In this document: positions 1 to 8,197 of the stretch, piece by piece
Numbering within the stretch: position 1 is the first letter of the stretch
Layout: each line of letters begins with the position of its first letter
Origin: a virus
Reading direction: 5' to 3' (one strand)
Length of the DNA stretch: 26,634 nucleotides
IMG/VR virus record: IMGVR_UViG_3300001472_000045
Span: 3,439-30,072 of that record
Notes under the pieces: generated by a model
Told to the model about the DNA's origin: nothing
Databases searched by the model: none
Seen by the model: the letters and a program-made list of their open reading frames with translations, nothing else
Program-made: the position numbers and the translations under genes

Positions 1-1001
1 TAAGTGGTGATGTAAGAGCTTATACAGGTGATGGCTCAGACACAACTTTTACAGTATCAAGTGGTGCGACAGTATCAAATGTTTTAGTTTTTGTAAATGG
101 TGTTTTCCAGAGACCAACTACCGATTATGCTGTATCAGGAACAACTCTTACCTTTGGCACAGCTCCTGTAAATAATGATGTAATTACAATAAAAGAATTA
201 GTTGAAGGCAAAAATACATTCATGTCTTCAAGTGTTGTAAGGGCATTTACTGGTGACGGTTCAGATACTACCTTTACAGTATCATCAGGAAAAACAGTAT
301 CACAATTTTTAGTATTTTTGAATGGTGTCTTTCAAAGACCCACAGCAGATTTTACTTATGCAGGAACAACTTTAACCTTTGGTACGGCACCGGCAAACGG
401 TGATGTTATTACAGTTAAAGAATTAGCTGAAGGAACAGGTAGTGCATTATTAACTATTGCTGATGATTCATCTACAACAACAACTTTAGACGCCGGCGAA
501 TCTTTAAAATTTACAGGTAGTGGAGGTGTTACAACAAGTTTATCAGGCGATACTTTAACAATCGCAGGTGCGGCTTCATTAGCAGTACAAGAAGAAGGTT
601 CAGCATTATCAACATCAGCAACCACTCTAAATTTTGTAGGTTCTGGTGTTACTGCTTCAGGTACAGGTGCGACAAAAACAATTACAATACCAGGTGGCGG
701 CGGTGATATATTTAAAAATATTACAATGCCAGATGGTTCAACAGTTGTAGCAGCTGATAGTGCAACTGACACATTAACTTTAGCACAATCAGGTTTAGTT
801 ACTATTTCAGGTAATTCAAGTTCAGATACAGTTACAATTGGTACGGCTGCAAATGCACAATTACCATTTTTAAAAGCAGACGGCAGTTCAGCAGATATTG
901 ATTTTCAAACATCTGGAACAATTAGTGATATATTAAATAACTTACACATACCATTTACAAAAGCAGATGGTTCGAGTGTGACAACATTGGTGGTAGCATA
1001 A
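1..1001 (+). CDS. Tail-fibre-like structural protein, 5' end outside window
   Basis: The reading frame is open from the window edge (first full codon at 3), so the ATG at 222 is probably internal and the true start lies upstream. Two copies of a 66-residue module lie at 12-209 and 237-434. Each starts VRAxTGDGSDTTFTV, contains NGVFQRP and TTLTFGTAP, and ends KELxEG. This resembles modules seen in phage tail-fibre proteins (family knowledge). After the repeats the protein is rich in Thr, Ser, Gly and Ala with short beta-like segments (LPFLKADGSS, IPFTKADGSS), as in marine T4-like fibre proteins. The next gene starts one base after the stop, and neck gene 13 follows. It is probably a virion fibre or whisker component; the exact structure is unknown. 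No enzymatic motif is seen. Confidence 0.75.
   Translation, partial: SGDVRAYTGDGSDTTFTVSSGATVSNVLVFVNGVFQRPTTDYAVSGTTLTFGTAPVNNDVITIKELVEGKNTFMSSSVVRAFTGDGSDTTFTVSSGKTVSQFLVFLNGVFQRPTADFTYAGTTLTFGTAPANGDVITVKELAEGTGSALLTIADDSSTTTTLDAGESLKFTGSGGVTTSLSGDTLTIAGAASLAVQEEGSALSTSATTLNFVGSGVTASGTGATKTITIPGGGGDIFKNITMPDGSTVVAADSATDTLTLAQSGLVTISGNSSSDTVTIGTAANAQLPFLKADGSSADIDFQTSGTISDILNNLHIPFTKADGSSVTTLVVA
12..434 (+). repeat. 75-codon tandem repeat within fibre gene
   Basis: Two copies (12-209 and 237-434) are offset by 225 bases, exactly 75 codons. By hand alignment, 52 of 66 residues are identical. Differences are mostly conservative and many third positions differ, so this is an old in-frame domain duplication. 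More copies may lie upstream of the window. Confidence 0.9.
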
Positions 1002-1002
1002 G

Positions 1003-1500
1003 ATGGCAGTTAAAACTCCAGTAAAAGCAACTTTTTCAGGAAGTAATGTAACAGGACTTGCAGAATTTCAAACGGCAGATTTTATTGCCGTTACAGATGG
1101 TGGTACAGGTTTAGGGGCTTTAGGCTCAGCAGGACAAATACTAAAAGTTAATGGTGCCGGAAATGCTTTAGAGTATGGTACAGTTGAAGCAATTGTAAAT
1201 ATTGATAATGCAACAGATTTAACAAGTGCTACATTAGCAACAGGTGACTTACTTTTAGCTTCAGATGGTGGTTCAGAGGGTAGAATTACACTAGGTCAAA
1301 TAGATACTCTATTTTCAGGTACAACTAAAACATTAACAAATAAAACTTTAACTAGTCCTAAAATTAACGAAAATGTTGCAGTTACGGCTACAGCTACAGA
1401 AATTAATTATTCAGACGGTGTAACTAGTAATATACAAACTCAATTAGATACAAAAGCAACAAGTTCATTCGCTATCGCACAAGCAGTCGCTTTAGGATAA
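1003..1500 (+). CDS. Small tail-fibre-like structural protein
   Basis: A 165-residue protein rich in Thr, Ala, Gly and Ser. It contains LGSAGQILKVNGAGNALEYG, the segment TLTNKTLTSPKI, and a C-terminal EINYSDGVTSNIQTQLDTKA followed by a short helix. These phrases recur in fibre and other virion proteins of marine T4-like phages (family knowledge). The start is one base after the upstream fibre stop, so the two are probably co-translated. Gene 13 follows 14 bases later. In T4 the fibritin gene wac lies just before gene 13, so this could be a positional counterpart, but no fibritin-type coiled coil is evident. It is probably a late virion protein of unknown location. Confidence 0.65.
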   Translation: MAVKTPVKATFSGSNVTGLAEFQTADFIAVTDGGTGLGALGSAGQILKVNGAGNALEYGTVEAIVNIDNATDLTSATLATGDLLLASDGGSEGRITLGQIDTLFSGTTKTLTNKTLTSPKINENVAVTATATEINYSDGVTSNIQTQLDTKATSSFAIAQAVALG

Positions 1501-1501
1501 G

Positions 1502-1509
1502 GATAAATA
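1502..1509 (+). promoter_or_regulatory. Possible late-promoter variant GATAAATA before gene 13
   Basis: GATAAATA differs from the T4 late box TATAAATA in the first base. It ends only five bases before the gene 13 ATG, so transcription from it would give an almost leaderless mRNA. It overlaps a Shine-Dalgarno-like AAGGAT. Weak call. Confidence 0.25.
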
Positions 1510-1514
1510 ATAGT

Positions 1515-2327
1515 ATGGCAAATCCAAATACAAGAGAAACATTAAAACAGTATGCTTTAAGAAGTTTAGGTAAGCCTGTTATTGAAATTAATGCTAGTGA
1601 TGACCAACTAGACGATAGAATTGATGAAGCTTTACAATACTTTGCTCAGTTTCATTATGATTCTATAAGAAGAACATACTTAAAATATAAATTAACTTCT
1701 TCAGAAAAATCTCGTTTAGCAGCTATTAATCCTAGTAATGAAACAGCAACAAAGAATTCAGTATCAACAACATGGTACGAAGATAATAACTTTTTGGTAG
1801 TACCAGAATCAGTTATTTCAGTTATCAATATTTTACCATTTTCTAATAAAGGTAATCTAAACTTATTTGATGTAAGATACCAAATGAGATTAAACGACCT
1901 TTATGATTTTTCTTCAACATCAATTATTAATTATGATGTTGTACTAAGACATTTAGACTTCTTAGACCATGTATTGGTAGGTGAAAAACCGATAAGATTT
2001 AATCAACACGATAACAGACTATATATTGATATGGACTGGACAAACGATTTAGCAACAGATGAATGGATTGTAATAGAGTGTTATAGAAAATTAGACCCCG
2101 AAACATATACAGATGTTTATAATGATATTTACTTAAAAAGATATGTTACAGCATTATTTAAAAAACAATGGGGCGCTAATTTATCAAAATTTAATGGTGT
2201 CGCTATGGTTGGTGGTGTTACATTAAATGGTCAACAAATATTTTCAGAAGCTCTACAAGAGATAGAAAAGTTAGAAAATGATATTAGAAGTACATTCGAA
2301 TTAAATCCAGCAATGATGATAGGATAA
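1515..2327 (+). CDS. gp13: Neck protein gp13
   Basis: A 270-residue protein that starts MANPNTRETLKQYALRSLG and then reads PVIEINASDDQLDDRIDEALQYF, the recognisable N-terminus of gp13 in marine T4-like phages (T4 gp13 is about 309 residues). In T4, gp13 and gp14 form the head-completion/neck complex that seals the portal after packaging and lets the tail attach. The neighbours support this: genes 14 and 15 follow in T4 order, with four bases to gene 14. A Shine-Dalgarno-like AAGGA lies at 1499-1503. No deletion or frameshift is seen. The identification rests on remembered family sequence and synteny. Confidence 0.88.
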   Translation: MANPNTRETLKQYALRSLGKPVIEINASDDQLDDRIDEALQYFAQFHYDSIRRTYLKYKLTSSEKSRLAAINPSNETATKNSVSTTWYEDNNFLVVPESVISVINILPFSNKGNLNLFDVRYQMRLNDLYDFSSTSIINYDVVLRHLDFLDHVLVGEKPIRFNQHDNRLYIDMDWTNDLATDEWIVIECYRKLDPETYTDVYNDIYLKRYVTALFKKQWGANLSKFNGVAMVGGVTLNGQQIFSEALQEIEKLENDIRSTFELNPAMMIG

Positions 2328-2331
2328 TGCC

Positions 2332-3117
2332 ATGGCCGTTAATCACTTTTTTCAAAACGGAAACGGTATTGGGAATAAAAACGAAGCAAAACTACACGAA
2401 GACTTAATCATAGAAGGCCTAAAAATATTTGGCCATGATGTTTATTACCTACCGAGAACACTAGTTAACCAAGACCTAATATTAGGTGAAGATAGTTTAT
2501 CTAAATTTGATGACTCTTATCTGATAGAAATGTATGTTGAAACTACAGAGGGTTTAGCTGGCGAACAAGAATTAATCAGTAAGTTTGGTTTAGAGATAAG
2601 AGAAGAAACAACTTTTATGTTATCTAAGCGTAGATGGAATGACGCAGTAGATAGTTACCATACTATGATTAAAGAGGGTAGACCAAATGAGGGTGATATA
2701 ATTTATTACCCATTGATGAATAAGTTTTTTGAAATTAGTTTTGTAGAAGACCAAGAGCCATTCTTTCAATTAGGCAATTTACCGGTTTACAAACTAAGAG
2801 CAAGAACATGGGAGTACAGTTCAGAAAGATTAGATACTGGCGTTACAGATATTGATAGTGCTGAAGACCAATACTCTATTGATATGTTGGCTCACCAATT
2901 TCAACTTGAAGATGGTACAGGTTCTTTACAATTAGAAAACGATAGTGTAAGTGGTGACGCAAATTACTTTATCAATGAAGATTACGCTTTACAGACACAA
3001 TCAACTTATGCTGATAATTTAGATTTAGACGCACAAGCAGGTTTCAATACAGCAGATACTTCAGATGATATACTTGACTTTACAGAAAGAAACCCATTTG
3101 GTGAGGTAGACAATTAA
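2332..3117 (+). CDS. gp14: Neck protein gp14
   Basis: A 261-residue protein, close to T4 gp14 (about 256). Its N-terminal half contains EDLIIEGLKIFGHDVYYLPR and a block ending FMLSKRRWNDAV, both typical of gp14 in T4-like phages. The C-terminus is acidic. gp14 acts with gp13 as head completion/neck protein at the head-tail joint. The last base of the stop codon is the first base of the gene 15 ATG (TAATG at 3115-3119), implying translational coupling. The 13-14-15 order is the T4 order. It is probably transcribed late with its neighbours. Confidence 0.88.
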   Translation: MAVNHFFQNGNGIGNKNEAKLHEDLIIEGLKIFGHDVYYLPRTLVNQDLILGEDSLSKFDDSYLIEMYVETTEGLAGEQELISKFGLEIREETTFMLSKRRWNDAVDSYHTMIKEGRPNEGDIIYYPLMNKFFEISFVEDQEPFFQLGNLPVYKLRARTWEYSSERLDTGVTDIDSAEDQYSIDMLAHQFQLEDGTGSLQLENDSVSGDANYFINEDYALQTQSTYADNLDLDAQAGFNTADTSDDILDFTERNPFGEVDN

Positions 3118-3914
3118 TGTTTGGATATTTTTACAACGAAAGTATGAGAAAAATGACCGTAGCTTTTGGTCAGATTTTTAATAACATACAAATAAAAAGG
3201 AGAGATAGTGCAGGTGCAATAGTGCAATCTATTCGTGTGCCATTAGCATATGCTCCTAAAGAAAAGTTTTTAGTAAGACTAGACCAACAGGCTAGTTTAG
3301 ATGATAGAGAAATGGCAATCACACTACCTAGAATGGGGTTTGAGATTGCTGAAATTGCATATGATGGTAGTAGAAAACTAACTAAAGTGCAAAAATTTAA
3401 ATCAGTTAAAACTGGTGCAGACGGCAAGGTTATGAATTATAACTATATGCCTGTGCCTTATAATATATCATATAATTTATTTTGTTTGACAGCAACTGCC
3501 GAAGGTGGTTTACAAATTATAGAACAAATATTACCGTATTTTCAACCTGATTATACTGTTACTGTTAATGTTATTCCAGAAATGGGTATCAAAAGAGATA
3601 TTCCTATTGTACTAAATAATATTAATTACGAAGATAGTTATTCAGGAGATTTTACAACAAGAAGAGCAGTTATCTATACATTAAACTTTACAGCAAAGAC
3701 ATATCTGTATGGTCCTGCTTCAACGCAAAAAGTAATTAAGGAAACTCAGTCTGATTTACATACTGATTTACCGGCTGCTAGTAGAGAAGAAAGAATCGTG
3801 GTTGTACCTAATCCAACAAGTGCTGACGCAGATGATGATTTCGGATTTACAACAACCATAACAAGTTTTGCAGATGGTAAGAATTATGATAAAACAAGAG
3901 ATGAGGATGTATAA
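3117..3914 (+). CDS. gp15: Tail sheath stabiliser / tail completion protein gp15
   Basis: A 265-residue protein (T4 gp15 is about 272). It starts MFGYFYNESMRKMTVAFGQIF and carries IQIKRRD, the N-terminal signature of gp15. In T4, a gp15 hexamer caps the completed tail, stabilises the sheath and docks onto gp13/gp14. The start overlaps the gene 14 stop by one base. The stop codon lies inside a late-promoter box (3910-3917) that serves the next gene. In T4, gene 16 follows directly; here about 5 kb of adhesin and enzyme genes separate them. Confidence 0.87.
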   Translation: MFGYFYNESMRKMTVAFGQIFNNIQIKRRDSAGAIVQSIRVPLAYAPKEKFLVRLDQQASLDDREMAITLPRMGFEIAEIAYDGSRKLTKVQKFKSVKTGADGKVMNYNYMPVPYNISYNLFCLTATAEGGLQIIEQILPYFQPDYTVTVNVIPEMGIKRDIPIVLNNINYEDSYSGDFTTRRAVIYTLNFTAKTYLYGPASTQKVIKETQSDLHTDLPAASREERIVVVPNPTSADADDDFGFTTTITSFADGKNYDKTRDEDV

Positions 3915-3917
3915 ATA
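3910..3917 (+). promoter_or_regulatory. T4-type late promoter box upstream of adhesin
   Basis: An exact TATAAATA, the -10-like box read by the T4 late sigma factor gp55, overlaps the gene 15 stop codon. It lies 23 bases before the next ATG, which has AGAGGA just upstream as ribosome binding site. The spacing fits a short-leader late transcript. Confidence 0.75.
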
Positions 3918-3940
3918 TAAGAGAGAAATAGAGGAAAACT

Positions 3941-5344
3941 ATGCCAATAAGTAAAGTAGGTTCAAAAGGAATTAAAGACGCCGAATTGTCGGCAGCTGAT
4001 ATAGCGCCAGGTACAATTACAAGTGCAAAAATAGCAGCAGGCACAATTGCAGCTGATAGGCTTGCAGGTGGTATAACAAATACTCAATTAGCAGGTTCTA
4101 TTGCAACCTCTAAATTAGCAGGTTCAATTACAAATGCTAAATTATCAAACTCATCAATTACTGTAAACGGTACAGCTATTGCCTTAGGCGCTAGTGGTGA
4201 TATCGTTGCAGGTTTAGATTGGCAAGCAGTTAAAACAGCAAATTTTACAGCAGTTTCAGGAGAAGGATATTTCGTAAATACTGCTGGCGGTGCTATAACA
4301 GTTACATTACCAGCTTCACCTAGTAGAGGTGATTTTGTAGGTGTAGTTGACTATGGAAGTGCCGGTACAAACAATATTACAATTGCTCGTAACGGTTCAA
4401 ACTTTAATGGAGCGGCCGCTGATAGAGTAACAACACAGACAAGAGCAGCTGAGGTTTATGTATATTCAGACGCAACTTTGGGGTGGACAGTTCAATCCAC
4501 ATCTATCGAACCAGCTGCATTTGTAGAAGCAACAGGCGGAACAACAGCTAATTCAGGCGATTACAAAATTCATACATTCAATTCATCTGGAAACTTTGTT
4601 GTTGCAAGTATAGGAAATCAAAGCGCAATAGTTGATTACTTAGTTGTTGCCGGCGGTGGCGGAGGCGGTGAAGGCGGCGGCGGTGCCGGAGGTTATAGAG
4701 AATCAAATGGCCTAACTGTGGCAGGGAACAGTCCTTTAGCAAATCCAACTGGTATTACAATACAAGCTCAAACATATCCTATTACAGTAGGTGCTGGCGG
4801 AGGTGGTCAAGCACACGCTAGTGGCGGATTAAAAGGTGCCAATTCAATATTTTCTACTATCACATCAACAGGTGGTGGTGGCGGAGGTCCTGCTCCAAAC
4901 CCTAGAGTTTTAGGTGGTTCAGGTGGCGGTAGAGAACCAGGAGTTCCTGTCAGTTGCCAAAGTGGTAATCATCCACCAGTTTCTCCACCTCAAGGACAAC
5001 CTGGCGGCGTACAAGGTAACAATAGTAATCCAGGCAGACACGGCGGTGGCGGTGGTGCTCTCGAAGCCGGATGTACTGACGGTTCATCACACGGTGGTGA
5101 CGGTGCAGCTTCTTCAATTTCAGGTTCAGCAGTCACTAGAGCTGGCGGCGGTGGCGGTGGTTATAGTACCGGTGGTGCTCCACTAGGTACTGCTCCAGGA
5201 GGAGATGGCGGCGGAGGTAATGGTTCAACAACAAACGGTACAGCAGCTCCAGGTTCTAATTTAGGCGGCGGCGGTGGCGGAGGTTGGAACAATGGTGCCA
5301 ACGGAAGTTCAGGTGTCGTAATACTAAGATACAAAAGACAGTAA
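3941..5344 (+). CDS. Glycine-rich adhesin-like tail fibre protein
   Basis: A 467-residue protein in three parts. Residues about 18-72 are repeats of roughly ten residues (AGxIxxxKLAGSIT type). Residues about 90-185 form a beta-rich segment (GEGYFVNTAGGAITVTLP, SRGDFVGVVDYG, NNITIARNGS) found in many marine phage fibre proteins. From about 208 (HTFNSSGNF ... YLVVAGGGG) a glycine-rich domain runs to the C-terminal SGVVILRYKRQ, with at least seven Gly tracts and a Pro-rich interruption near 333-365. Glycine-rich domains of this kind occur in receptor-binding adhesins, for example gp38 of T2- and S16-like phages, where Gly tracts form packed polyglycine helices (established). Here a receptor-binding role is inferred. 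The gene has its own late promoter and is followed by a stem-loop. The Gly tracts are locally GC-rich, with many GGC codons. Confidence 0.72.
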   Translation: MPISKVGSKGIKDAELSAADIAPGTITSAKIAAGTIAADRLAGGITNTQLAGSIATSKLAGSITNAKLSNSSITVNGTAIALGASGDIVAGLDWQAVKTANFTAVSGEGYFVNTAGGAITVTLPASPSRGDFVGVVDYGSAGTNNITIARNGSNFNGAAADRVTTQTRAAEVYVYSDATLGWTVQSTSIEPAAFVEATGGTTANSGDYKIHTFNSSGNFVVASIGNQSAIVDYLVVAGGGGGGEGGGGAGGYRESNGLTVAGNSPLANPTGITIQAQTYPITVGAGGGGQAHASGGLKGANSIFSTITSTGGGGGGPAPNPRVLGGSGGGREPGVPVSCQSGNHPPVSPPQGQPGGVQGNNSNPGRHGGGGGALEAGCTDGSSHGGDGAASSISGSAVTRAGGGGGGYSTGGAPLGTAPGGDGGGGNGSTTNGTAAPGSNLGGGGGGGWNNGANGSSGVVILRYKRQ

Positions 5345-5353
5345 TTAATTCTT

Positions 5354-5370
5354 CAGGAACATAGTTCCTG
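5354..5370 (+). terminator. Stem-loop after adhesin gene, possible weak terminator
   Basis: A perfect inverted repeat CAGGAAC-ATA-GTTCCTG (7-bp stem, 3-base loop) lies nine bases after the adhesin stop. Only TTTG follows, so as an intrinsic terminator it is weak; it may instead protect the 3' end of the mRNA. It marks the boundary between structural genes and the halogenase/oxygenase cassette. Confidence 0.5.
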
Positions 5371-5376
5371 TTTGAC

Positions 5377-5384
5377 AATAAATA
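5377..5384 (+). promoter_or_regulatory. Possible late promoter variant before halogenase
   Basis: AATAAATA, one base from the T4 late box, lies nine bases before the halogenase ATG. It follows the stem-loop at 5354-5370, where a new transcription start would make sense. A TTGACA at 5372-5377 lacks a correctly spaced -10, so a late-type start is the better guess. Confidence 0.3.
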
Positions 5385-5393
5385 GGTTATATT

Positions 5394-6830
5394 ATGAATA
5401 AATTATGTATAGTTGGTGGTGGAACAGCAGGTCTCATAACTGCTTTAATACTAAAGAGAAGATTTTCCTCACTTAAAATAGACATTGTAAAGTCGGATAA
5501 AATCGGTATCATTGGTGTCGGCGAAGGCACTACTGAACATTGGGCAGACTTTATGCTTCATATCGGTATTACCGAAGAAGAGCTAATCAGAGAAACTGGT
5601 GCTACTATGAAAGGTGGTATTATGTTTAAAGATTGGACAAAACATGACTATTATCACAATACTTACGGCTCTTACGCATACACAAAATTTGCTCATTATC
5701 TAGGTGGATATGCTTATGCTGTATCTAATAATTTAAAATCAAAAGAATACACCGACCCACACGCATGGAACAATTTAGTAACACCTTCAGACCCGACAAA
5801 ACAATATCATTTTAACACTTTTAAATTAAATGAATTTTTGTTAAAAAAATGTAAAAGTTTTGATATTAATATTTACAATGATGATATAACAAAAGTTAAT
5901 ATTAAAAAGGGCAATATAGAAAGTATAGAAAGTAAAAAGAAAAAATACAAGTATGATTTTTATATTGATAGTACAGGTTTTAAAAGATTACTTATATCAA
6001 AATTAGGTGCAAAGTGGCAATCATATAAAGAATATTTGCCAATGAATGAGGCTATTGCTTTTCCTACAAAAGATACAGACGAATATACACCATATACAAC
6101 AGCTAAAGCAATGTCAGCAGGTTGGATGTGGCGAATACCAACAAATGGCCGTTGGGGTAATGGTTATGTTTATAATAATAAATTTATAAATGCTGAACAA
6201 GCTAAGATAGAATGTGAAAAGTATCTAGGTCATAAAATAGAAATAGGCAAGAATATAAAATTTGAGGCAGGTGCTATTGACAGACCTTGGATAGGTAATT
6301 GTGTTGCAACAGGATTAAGTTCCAGTTTTATTGAACCATTAGAAGCTTCTTCAATAGGCACTTCTATACAACAAGCTTATATATTAATGCACATATTAAT
6401 TAATTACTCTGAAAAAGATATACAACTTTACAATAAGAGGTTTAAATCAATTGTAGAAAATATTAGAGATTTTGTTTTATTACATTATATGACAGGTAAA
6501 AAAGATAGCAAATTTTGGAAACAATACAAACCAAATCTACCTTTATCTCTTAAAGAGAATTTAAAAACATGGCATAAAAGATTGCCTATGAAAGAAGACT
6601 TTGATGGTGAGTACATTTTATTTAAACCTGAAAACTTTTCTGTAGTATTAAAAGAGTTAAACTTATTTGATAAAAAGTCTATAAAAAAAGAATTTAATAG
6701 TTTATCGCAATCATATAAAGATTGTGTTTATGAGCAAGTTGACAGACAAAAATCATGGAATAATAATGTAGAAACCGTAAGTCATAAAAAGTATCTACAA
6801 AAAGTATGCTCTGGAAGGTTGCCTAAATAA
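5394..6830 (+). CDS. Flavin-dependent tryptophan-halogenase-like protein
   Basis: A 478-residue protein of the tryptophan halogenase family (PrnA/RebH-like, PF04820). The FAD-binding GGGTAG is at residues 8-13 and a second flavin-site motif GVGEGT at 41-46. Lys73 (TMKGGIMFKDW) sits where the catalytic lysine of PrnA lies. The family signature WxWxIP is WMWRIP at 244-249, and SSSFIEPLEASS (309-320) carries the conserved Glu region. These enzymes use reduced FAD, O2 and halide to halogenate indoles, and need a separate flavin reductase; none is visible here. All main motifs are intact, so it is probably an active flavoenzyme, but its substrate is unknown and need not be free tryptophan. Halogenase-like genes are known in marine T4-like phages. 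It leads a run of three oxygenases, starting 38 bases downstream. Confidence 0.82.
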   Translation: MNKLCIVGGGTAGLITALILKRRFSSLKIDIVKSDKIGIIGVGEGTTEHWADFMLHIGITEEELIRETGATMKGGIMFKDWTKHDYYHNTYGSYAYTKFAHYLGGYAYAVSNNLKSKEYTDPHAWNNLVTPSDPTKQYHFNTFKLNEFLLKKCKSFDINIYNDDITKVNIKKGNIESIESKKKKYKYDFYIDSTGFKRLLISKLGAKWQSYKEYLPMNEAIAFPTKDTDEYTPYTTAKAMSAGWMWRIPTNGRWGNGYVYNNKFINAEQAKIECEKYLGHKIEIGKNIKFEAGAIDRPWIGNCVATGLSSSFIEPLEASSIGTSIQQAYILMHILINYSEKDIQLYNKRFKSIVENIRDFVLLHYMTGKKDSKFWKQYKPNLPLSLKENLKTWHKRLPMKEDFDGEYILFKPENFSVVLKELNLFDKKSIKKEFNSLSQSYKDCVYEQVDRQKSWNNNVETVSHKKYLQKVCSGRLPK

Positions 6831-6868
6831 TTATATGAGTATATATAAATGATGATGAGGAACAAAGA

Positions 6869-7546
6869 ATGAATTTAGAAAATTATTACTATTACTTTCA
6901 ATCAGTATTACCACCTAAACTTGTTGATGATATATTAGCTTATGGCAAACAACATGAAATGGGAATGGCTGTAACAGGTGGTTCAGATGATAAAAAAAAT
7001 CTTGACGGTAAAGGTAAATTAAAAAAGTCTGTTGTCAAAGACATTCAAAAGAAGCGTAAATCAGATGTTGTGTGGATGGATGATACATGGATTTACAAAG
7101 AAATACACCCATACTTACAAGAAGCAAATCAAAAGGCCGGTTGGAATTTTGAGTGGGACTTTTCTGAGTCTTGTCAATTTACCAAATACGGTGTTGGTGA
7201 TTATTATGGTTGGCATACTGATAGTTGGAACAAACCATACATGAGGCCTCCATTAGAAGATGGTACACGACCAAGAGACCACGGTAAAATTAGAAAATTA
7301 TCAATGACTATTTCACTTTCACATCCTGAAGAATACGAGGGTGGTAACTTTGAAGTGGATTTAAGAAACAGTACAGACTATGATAATGCACATCAAAGAA
7401 AAAATAGTAAAAGATTAGTAACAGAAATTAGACCTCGTGGTTCAATTATTATATTTCCAAGTTTTGTATGGCATAGAGTCACACCAGTAACAAAAGGTAC
7501 TAGACACTCATTAGTAGTTTGGAGTTTAGGTCGTCCATTTAAATAG
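6869..7546 (+). CDS. 2OG-Fe(II) oxygenase, PKHD / prolyl-4-hydroxylase type
   Basis: A 225-residue protein with a complete double-stranded beta-helix dioxygenase motif set. The iron ligands are H116-x-D118 (YYGWHTDSW) and H202 (FPSFVWHRV), and R212 (TKGTRHSL) binds 2-oxoglutarate ten residues later. IRKLSMTISL and EYEGGNFEV are typical of the P4Hc/PKHD branch. Such enzymes hydroxylate prolyl or other side chains, or small molecules, using O2 and 2-oxoglutarate; the substrate here is unknown. A clear paralogue lies at 22111-22665, with the same WHxD, IRKLS and VTKGTR blocks. It is the first of three consecutive oxygenases after the halogenase. A purine-rich GATGAGGAAC lies just before the ATG. 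Confidence 0.85.
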   Translation: MNLENYYYYFQSVLPPKLVDDILAYGKQHEMGMAVTGGSDDKKNLDGKGKLKKSVVKDIQKKRKSDVVWMDDTWIYKEIHPYLQEANQKAGWNFEWDFSESCQFTKYGVGDYYGWHTDSWNKPYMRPPLEDGTRPRDHGKIRKLSMTISLSHPEEYEGGNFEVDLRNSTDYDNAHQRKNSKRLVTEIRPRGSIIIFPSFVWHRVTPVTKGTRHSLVVWSLGRPFK

Positions 7547-7558
7547 AGAAAGTATATT

Positions 7559-8197
7559 ATGAGTAATGAAGCAATAGTAAATCATCATTTTCAAACACCA
7601 GTATGGTTGTTCGAAAAATCAGAGTGGGTAAATGAAGTAAATAAAGTATGTGACAAATATATTAAAGAAGCTTATAAAAGAGATAAGAAAGGTAAAAATG
7701 ATTTTGGTCATTCTTATCATTCAAGACCTTTACACAGCGACCCTAAACTAAAAGAATTGCATGATTGGGTTGGCGCAACAGCTATAAACTTTTTAGATAG
7801 TATGGGATATAATATGGAAAATCATTCAATGTTCTATACTGAATCATGGGTACAAGAATTTTCAAAAAGAGGTGGAGGTCATCATAATTCTCATGTTCAC
7901 GGTAATAATCATGTATCGGCATTTTATTATTTGAAATGTACAGAAAATACATCAAGGCCAACTTTTCACGACCCTAGAACAGGCGCTCAAATGATGAAGC
8001 TTCCAGAAAAAGACAGTAAACAAATTTCTATGGCAAATGACAAGGTAAATTATATACCTAAACCTGGCACATTAATTTTTATACCTGCTTATTTAGCTCA
8101 CGAATATGGACTAGATGACGGTAAAGAAGATTTTAGATTTATACATTTTAACTTACAGGCTGTGAGTAAAGTTATATTAGAAGGAGAAAAAAAATGA
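7559..8197 (+). CDS. Putative 2OG-Fe(II) oxygenase (2OG-FeII_Oxy_5-like)
   Basis: A 212-residue protein starting with AIVNHHFQTPVW, an N-terminus typical of the putative oxygenase group TIGR02466/PF13759. The likely iron site is HHNSHVHGNNH (108-118) followed by SAFYYLKCT, with a distal His at 181 (PAYLAHEYG) and R193 about twelve residues on (DFRFIHFNL). The first ligand pair reads HxH rather than HxD, so the iron site, or the activity, may differ from classical enzymes. The substrate is unknown. It ends in a 4-base ATGA overlap with the next gene (8194-8197), so the two are probably made together. The truncated gene at the window end looks like the same subfamily. Confidence 0.72.
   Translation: MSNEAIVNHHFQTPVWLFEKSEWVNEVNKVCDKYIKEAYKRDKKGKNDFGHSYHSRPLHSDPKLKELHDWVGATAINFLDSMGYNMENHSMFYTESWVQEFSKRGGGHHNSHVHGNNHVSAFYYLKCTENTSRPTFHDPRTGAQMMKLPEKDSKQISMANDKVNYIPKPGTLIFIPAYLAHEYGLDDGKEDFRFIHFNLQAVSKVILEGEKK

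Noticed and set aside
356-772. 138-codon open frame on the minus strand
   Set aside because: It lies entirely inside the fibre gene, in antisense, and arises from the Thr/Ser/Gly-rich codon pattern. No ribosome binding site and no recognisable protein.
4914-5186. 90-codon plus-strand frame inside the adhesin
   Set aside because: Shadow of the glycine-rich coding region; its Val-rich low-complexity translation is a frame-shifted reading of Gly codons.
5372-5393. TTGACA at 5372-5377 as a sigma70 promoter for the halogenase
   Set aside because: The only -10-like hexamer before the gene (TATATT at 5388) is ten bases away, far too close.
6844-6851. TATAAATG upstream of the first oxygenase as a late promoter
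   Set aside because: One mismatch at the last base in very AT-rich sequence; too weak to call without other support.
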